10,869 bases of DNA, taken from Oscillospiraceae bacterium (lineage in GTDB: Bacteria; Bacillota; Clostridia; Oscillospirales; Ruminococcaceae). The first letter of the stretch is position 1, and each line of letters begins with the position of its first letter. Positions 6,687-10,869 of this stretch are shown here, piece after piece. The position numbers were made by a program, and so were the translations under genes. The notes under the pieces were generated by a model, which searched no databases, was not told the DNA's origin, and was given only the letters and a program-made list of their open reading frames with translations. The stretch is taken from contig JAGAUG010000081.1 of the NCBI GenBank assembly GCA_017828935.1, positions 1 through 10,869 on the forward strand, read 5' to 3'.

Positions 6687-9056
6687 ATGAAGTTGAATAT
6701 AGATTTAAAATCAAAATTAATAAATAGAGAAATAGATTCTAAAACAGGTTTGAGAGTGGCTATTGTATTAGCTTTTGTTATTTCTTTAATAATTTTCTTG
6801 CCGTTTATTATAATTGATAAGGGTTGTTTTTTGTTTTTAGGAGATTTTAATGTTCAACAGATACCGTTTTATCAACTGGCGCACAAGTGTGTTAGAGACG
6901 GAAATATATTTTGGGATTGGAATACAGAATTGGGAGTTAATTTTATAGGATCTTATACTTATTATTTATTAACTAGTCCGTTTTTTTGGCTAACGTTGCC
7001 GTTTCCAAATTGGATGGTTCCGTATTTGATGGGGCCACTATTGATTTTAAAACATACCGTTGCAGTTATATTTGCTTATATTTATATAAAAAGATTTGTT
7101 AAAGATTTTAGATTTGCAATTTTAGGTTCGTTACTGTATGCTTTTTCAGGTTTTATTGTCTATAATATATTTTACAATCAGTTTCATGAGGCAATAATAT
7201 TCTTTCCGTTGATTTTGATAAGCTTAGAAGAGTATTTAGTTAATAATAAAAAAATATATTTTTGTTTAGCTGTTTTTTTAAACTGTTTTATAAATTATTG
7301 GATGTTTATTGGGCAAGCAGTTTTTGTAATAATATATTTTTTGTGTAGGATTTCTGATAATAAAATTAATATAAATATTAATAAATTTTTAGGAATTTTA
7401 TTTGAAGCTATTTTGGGAGTAGCGCTGGCTTTTTTTGTTTTATATCCGTCTTTGTTAGCGATCTCTGATAATACAAGAGTTGGATCGAATAGTTTGCTTC
7501 ACGGTTGGAATTTGTTATTATATAGCGATGCTCACAGGATCCCTGCAATATTACAAAGTTTATTTTTTCCGCCGGAACTTCCTTCGAAGCCGACGTTCTT
7601 GCCATATCATACAGCGAAATGGTCGTCGATGGCGGCGTGGTTACCTTTTGTTGGGATGGTTGGGGTAATTTCCTATGTAACAACAAGGCGAAAGAGTTGG
7701 ATAAAAACTTTATTGATAACATGTTTAGTTATGGCTCTGTTTCCGTTTTTAAATAGTTTATTTACGCTTTGTAATTTTAATTATTATTGCAGATGGTTTT
7801 ATATGCCGATTTTAATTATGTGTGTTGCGACGGTTATTGCTTTTGAAAACAAACGAGTTAATCTTTATTTTGGAATCAAGTGGTCTAGCTTAATAATTGC
7901 TTTGTTTTTGTTGCCGGGCTTAATAAATTTAGTTTATGATAAATATAAATTTTATAATGATTATTTTATTGCTTTGGCTAGTTTAGTTATTTTGTTTATT
8001 TTAATTAAAAAATTTAGAAATGATAAAAGCTTACCGTCTTTATTGTTAGCTTTTACGGTTATAATTTCTGCGATTTATCCGTTTATGTTTATTTATTTTG
8101 GAAAGCAATTATTTAAAAAGACTTCGCCAGATCATGATACAAAATTTATTAGAGAAAATATTATTAATGCTTCAGATAAAATAAAGTTGCCTGATAACGA
8201 ATTTTTTAGAATAGATACTTATAAAGATATAGATAATATTGGGATGTTTTGGCAACGCCCCTCAGTTTTAGGGTTTCATAGTATTATACCGGGTTCAATC
8301 CAAAATTTTTATTTAGAAATGGGGATCAGAAGAGACGTTGCTTCGAGATTATCACCAGGTTTTTATGAATTTCGTTCGCTATTTTCTTCGAAATATTTAT
8401 TTGTTAGACACGGTAAAAAATCACCTGAAGATATTACAGGGTTAGTTCCTGGCGCGAAGTATTTAAACACACAAAACGGTTTTGATGTTTATCAAAATCA
8501 ATATTTTATACCAATGGGTTTTTGCTATGATAATTCTGTTGGGGAGTTTGGTTTTAAAACTTTAAATTACGACCAAAGAAGAAAAGTTTTACTCAAATAT
8601 ATGTATTTAAGCGATCAAGATATAGAAAAATACCAAGATATTTTACCAGAAGCTTTTGAGATCGAAGTAGATACTTTAGACGAAAATGATTTTATAAATG
8701 ATATCGAAGATAGAAATCTTAATACTGTTAAAAATTTTAAGATAAACAAAAATATTTTTTGTGGAGAAATAGATTTGTATAAAGATAACTTAGTCTTTTT
8801 TTCTGTTCCGTTTGATAAAGGCTGGAAGGCCTTTGTAAACGAAAAGCCTGTTGAAATTGTTAAAGCAAATATAGGATTTATGGCGGTAAAGTGTCTAAAA
8901 GGCTATAATCAAATAAGATTTGAATATACAACGCCTGGTCTCAAAGACGGTATAATAATTTCTTTAGTAGCGCTAATTTGTTTTGTTTTATATTATTTTA
9001 TTATTAGATTTTTATATAAAAAAAATAAATATAAACAAAATATAAGTTTATTATAA
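6687..9056 (+). CDS. YfhO family multi-pass membrane protein (probable lipid-linked sugar transferase)
   Basis: YfhO proteins are large membrane proteins with a GT-C-like glycosyltransferase fold. In Bacillus subtilis and Listeria, members add sugars to lipoteichoic acid outside the cell. The 789 residues are full length. A first membrane helix (about 24-44) is followed by the outside loop GDFNVQQIPFY (52-62), whose aspartate is the expected catalytic position, and by ELGVNFIGSYTYYLLTSPFFWL (81-102). About eleven further hydrophobic segments follow between 112 and 472. A soluble external domain (about 475-750) ends in the family signature FSVPFDKGWKAFV with FEYTTPG (705-751), and one last helix lies at about 755-778. 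ATG at 6687 is preferred over TTG at 6684 because AAGGA (6676-6680) is six bases before the ATG and only three before the TTG. It lies 70 bases after mutS2 and 33 before radC. The actual acceptor is unknown. Confidence 0.88.
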   Translation: MKLNIDLKSKLINREIDSKTGLRVAIVLAFVISLIIFLPFIIIDKGCFLFLGDFNVQQIPFYQLAHKCVRDGNIFWDWNTELGVNFIGSYTYYLLTSPFFWLTLPFPNWMVPYLMGPLLILKHTVAVIFAYIYIKRFVKDFRFAILGSLLYAFSGFIVYNIFYNQFHEAIIFFPLILISLEEYLVNNKKIYFCLAVFLNCFINYWMFIGQAVFVIIYFLCRISDNKINININKFLGILFEAILGVALAFFVLYPSLLAISDNTRVGSNSLLHGWNLLLYSDAHRIPAILQSLFFPPELPSKPTFLPYHTAKWSSMAAWLPFVGMVGVISYVTTRRKSWIKTLLITCLVMALFPFLNSLFTLCNFNYYCRWFYMPILIMCVATVIAFENKRVNLYFGIKWSSLIIALFLLPGLINLVYDKYKFYNDYFIALASLVILFILIKKFRNDKSLPSLLLAFTVIISAIYPFMFIYFGKQLFKKTSPDHDTKFIRENIINASDKIKLPDNEFFRIDTYKDIDNIGMFWQRPSVLGFHSIIPGSIQNFYLEMGIRRDVASRLSPGFYEFRSLFSSKYLFVRHGKKSPEDITGLVPGAKYLNTQNGFDVYQNQYFIPMGFCYDNSVGEFGFKTLNYDQRRKVLLKYMYLSDQDIEKYQDILPEAFEIEVDTLDENDFINDIEDRNLNTVKNFKINKNIFCGEIDLYKDNLVFFSVPFDKGWKAFVNEKPVEIVKANIGFMAVKCLKGYNQIRFEYTTPGLKDGIIISLVALICFVLYYFIIRFLYKKNKYKQNISLL

Positions 9057-9089
9057 TTATTAATATTAAGAAAGAGATATTAAATTTTT

Positions 9090-9791
9090 ATGACAGAAGA
9101 TAAAAAAGATAAAGGGTTACACGTCGGACATAGAGAAAGACTTAAAAAACAAGCGGTTTTACACGGGATTGATAATTGGCCAGAACATCAAGTTTTAGAA
9201 TATTTATTATTTTTTGGGATCCCTCAAAGAGATACGAATGAATTAGCACACAAGCTTATTAATAAATATGGTTCTATAATCGGCGTCTTAGAAGCTTCGT
9301 ATGATTCACTAAAAGAAAACAAAGGTTTAGGAGACAACGTAGCAAATTTAATAACGCTTATTCCGAAATTATTTAAATATATAGAAAATATAAAAGTTAA
9401 TAAAAAACACCTTAATTTCAGTAATATTTCTCAGGTTGCGCAATATATGACGCCGAAGTTTTATAACGTTTCTCACGAAGTTTTATATGTATTATCGTTG
9501 GACAACAAACAAAAATTAATATCTTCGGATATTGTCTTAAACGGAGTTGTTAATAGAGTTAATATAGATCAACGAAAGATCGTTGAAAACGTAATAAGTA
9601 ACAATGCTTCTAATATTGTTCTTTGCCACAATCACCCGTCTGGGATTTCGTTACCATCTCACGACGATATAGTAGCGACAAAAAAGATAATAGAAATAAT
9701 GAACGAAATAGGTGTTACGGTTCTTGATCATATTATTATAGCTGATAACGAATACTGTTCTATGATGGAAATGGAATATATAAATAATTAA
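9090..9791 (+). CDS. radC: RadC family protein (JAB/MPN domain)
   Basis: RadC was named as a DNA repair protein, but its biochemical role is unsettled and the original repair phenotype was later traced to another gene. The 233 residues are typical of the short clostridial type. It opens with HVGHRERLKKQAVLHGIDNW (11-30). A helix-hairpin-helix-like region follows (HQVLEYLLFFGIPQRDTNELAHKLI, then LKENKGLGDNVANLITLIP). The C-terminal JAB domain has the metal-site motif HNHPSG with a later aspartate (180-185 and 193), then LDHIIIADNEYCSMME (212-227). RKIVE (162-166) sits where the conserved glutamate region lies. A weak AAGAAAGAG site stands 13 or so bases before the ATG. It follows yfhO by 33 bases and precedes queH by 25, so it is probably part of the mutS2 operon. 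Confidence 0.92.
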   Translation: MTEDKKDKGLHVGHRERLKKQAVLHGIDNWPEHQVLEYLLFFGIPQRDTNELAHKLINKYGSIIGVLEASYDSLKENKGLGDNVANLITLIPKLFKYIENIKVNKKHLNFSNISQVAQYMTPKFYNVSHEVLYVLSLDNKQKLISSDIVLNGVVNRVNIDQRKIVENVISNNASNIVLCHNHPSGISLPSHDDIVATKKIIEIMNEIGVTVLDHIIIADNEYCSMMEMEYINN

Positions 9792-9816
9792 ATAATTAAA
9801 TATTTTATTATATAAT

Positions 9817-10455
9817 ATGAAAGCTCAAGTTAGAGTTAATTATCAAAAAAAGTTAGATGAAATTATTAATAATATGATCAAAAAAGATAAAGTTGGGTCG
9901 CCGCCGTCGTTGTTGCTACACAGTTGCTGTGCACCTTGTAGTAGCTATGTTTTATTTTATTTATCTAAATATTTTAAAATAACGGTTTTTTATTATAATC
10001 CAAATATACGACCATTTGAAGAATATATAAGACGATTAGAAGAACAAAAATTATTTATTAAAAATTTTAATTTAAATTTAGATTTAAAAAATAAAATAAA
10101 TTTAATCGAAGGATCTTATGATAAAGATTTTTATGAATATTACAAAGGTTTAGAGAGCGAACCTGAAAGAGGGCGAAGATGTTTAGTTTGTTATTACCAA
10201 AGACTTTTAAAAACAGCTTGTTTAGCTCGAGAATATAATTATAATTATTTTACAACAACTTTAACTATAAGTCCTCACAAAGACGCTCAAGTTATAAATA
10301 ATTTAGGAGAGCAACTCGAAAAAAAATATAATATAAAATATTTATATTCAGATTTCAAAAAAAAAGAAGGTTATAAAAAATCTATAGAATTATCAAAAAA
10401 ATATAATTTATATAGACAAGATTATTGTGGTTGCATTTTTTCTAAAAATAATTAA
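9817..10455 (+). CDS. queH: epoxyqueuosine reductase QueH
   Basis: QueH is the non-homologous replacement for QueG. It reduces epoxyqueuosine to queuosine at position 34 of tRNAs with GUN anticodons, using an iron-sulfur cluster and a second metal site. The 212 residues show the family signatures: LLLHSCCAPCSSYVL with cysteines 37, 38 and 41, FYYNPNIRPFEEYIRR (58-73), GLESEPERGRRCLVCYYQRL with cysteines 122 and 125 (111-130), TTLTISPHKDAQVI (147-160) and RQDYCGCIFSK with cysteines 204 and 206 (200-210). No Shine-Dalgarno site is visible before ATG 9817; the bases just upstream are TATAAT. The N-terminal NYQKKLDEII still matches relatives, so this start is probably right. No other queuosine gene is in the window. 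It ends 12 bases from the opposing gene. Confidence 0.94.
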   Translation: MKAQVRVNYQKKLDEIINNMIKKDKVGSPPSLLLHSCCAPCSSYVLFYLSKYFKITVFYYNPNIRPFEEYIRRLEEQKLFIKNFNLNLDLKNKINLIEGSYDKDFYEYYKGLESEPERGRRCLVCYYQRLLKTACLAREYNYNYFTTTLTISPHKDAQVINNLGEQLEKKYNIKYLYSDFKKKEGYKKSIELSKKYNLYRQDYCGCIFSKNN

Positions 10456-10467
10456 TAATAAATTAAT

Positions 10468-10830
10468 TTATTTGATTTGAGTGTTTTTTATATAGTCTAG
10501 ATTTTTTTGTTTTTGAATCAATTCGTTGAAGGCGACGTATGTTAAGTATACGACGCCTTCTATTATTTTGGTTTTTTTGGGCAACAATGCTCTAATAATT
10601 AATTTATGATTTTTATTTATGTTAGATTTTAAGGGCGAAATTTTAAATTTATTTCCGGCGAGCTCTAAGTCAAAATATTCAAAATCAATATTTTGAATCT
10701 TAAAGATAGACGGAGAGTTTCTAAAATTATTGTTTTTTGTATTGTGATCTGTTATTAAAAATAATAAAATAGTAATTATAAAAATTATTGTTGATATAAA
10801 AGAAATTTTAAAAATCTTGCTTTTGATCAT
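10468..10830 (-). CDS. hypothetical membrane-anchored protein
   Basis: This is a 120-residue protein that I do not recognise. It has a short positive N-terminus (MIKSKIFK), one strongly hydrophobic segment (about 9-27) and no lipobox cysteine after it, so it is probably a single-pass protein with its C-terminal part outside the cell. The outer part is rich in Asn, Lys and Ile and shows no known motif. EGVVYLTYVAFNELIQK (about 91-107) looks like a beta hairpin or amphipathic helix. ATG 10830 has an AGGA site about ten bases upstream. The frame is continuous, ends in TAA like its neighbours, and its stop lies 12 bases from that of queH, which supports a real gene. Its promoter is beyond the right edge. 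Its distal third overlaps the proposed terminator of the queH transcript. Confidence 0.65.
   Translation of the reverse strand: MIKSKIFKISFISTIIFIITILLFLITDHNTKNNNFRNSPSIFKIQNIDFEYFDLELAGNKFKISPLKSNINKNHKLIIRALLPKKTKIIEGVVYLTYVAFNELIQKQKNLDYIKNTQIK
10528..10578 (+). terminator. probable intrinsic terminator of the mutS2-queH operon, inside the opposing gene
   Basis: A GC-rich stem of 13 positions (10528-10540 with 10548-10560, one A-A mismatch) closes a seven-base loop. On the plus strand it is followed by a T-rich tract (12 of 18 bases, 10561-10578). On the minus strand A-rich sequence follows, so it works only for plus-strand transcripts. It starts 73 bases after the queH stop, within the coding sequence of the convergent gene. 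Confidence 0.55.
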
Positions 10831-10846
10831 AGTTTATTTTCCTAAA

Positions 10847-10869
10847 TTTTTTAATTTTTTAATTTTTTA
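10847..10869. repeat. tandem TTTTTTAA repeat at the window edge
   Basis: Three copies of the eight-base unit TTTTTTAA, the last cut by the edge, lie just upstream of the minus-strand hypothetical gene. The A-tracts repeat every eight bases, not every ten or eleven, so phased DNA bending is not expected. It may be slippage in AT-rich DNA. Confidence 0.4.

Noticed and set aside
7480..7668. Plus-strand open frame of 62 codons
   Set aside because: Out-of-frame overlap inside yfhO, rich in Arg and Tyr from shifted reading. No ribosome binding site.
7408..7722. Minus-strand open frame of 104 codons
   Set aside because: Antisense within yfhO, whose frame has clear family motifs. No independent evidence.
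1..10869. Recoded genetic code (UGA as tryptophan), suggested by the AT richness and absence of TGA stops
   Set aside because: Tryptophans in conserved places are TGG, and no gene has an in-frame TGA at a conserved tryptophan.
10847..10869. Phased A-tract bend or replication origin element
   Set aside because: The repeat period is eight bases, not a helical turn, and no DnaA boxes or further repeats are visible.

Overview
The window is about 10.9 kb of very AT-rich bacterial DNA. Ten genes can be supported: eight whole ones, rsmI broken by an apparent frameshift, and one cut off by the left edge. Shine-Dalgarno sites are of the AGGAG type. Every gene ends in TAA, tryptophan is TGG, and nothing suggests a recoded UGA. 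MutS2 with a Smr tail, YfhO, the short clostridial type of RadC, and QueH together suggest a low-GC member of the Bacillota, probably a Clostridia-like anaerobe. I cannot name a genus. The gene content is mostly housekeeping, and I see no phage, insertion sequence, CRISPR array, toxin-antitoxin pair, tRNA or rRNA.

Left part (1-352): the 3' end of an unrecognised plus-strand gene, followed by a bidirectional hairpin terminator that also serves the minus-strand operon arriving from the right.

Minus-strand operon (3962 down to 352): rsmG, a comM/YifB-type AAA+ ATPase, a small VOC (glyoxalase-fold) protein and rsmI, with gaps of 34 to 54 bases. RsmG and RsmI both modify 16S rRNA. ComM-type helicases act in recombination of incoming DNA. 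rsmI reads as two frames joined at a run of four T (711-714). One extra T, or a -1 slip there, would give a normal 280-residue protein.

Divergent control region (3963-4240): two strong sigma-A-type promoters face away from each other. They share the same -35 (TAGACA), a 17-base spacer and the same 13-base extended -10 block. They are placed exactly symmetrically about base 4061, where a perfect 10-base inverted repeat is also centred. This is the most unusual structure in the window.

Plus-strand operon (4241-10455): mutS2, yfhO, radC and queH, with gaps of 70, 33 and 25 bases. They cover DNA/ribosome quality control, cell-surface glycosylation, a RadC/JAB protein, and the last step of queuosine synthesis. 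queH runs head-on into a minus-strand gene for a small membrane-anchored protein (10468-10830), leaving 12 bases between the stops. The best terminator for the plus operon lies inside that opposing gene.

I do not find a convincing new biological system. The points most worth checking are the mirrored promoter pair, the rsmI frameshift and the terminator embedded in a gene.
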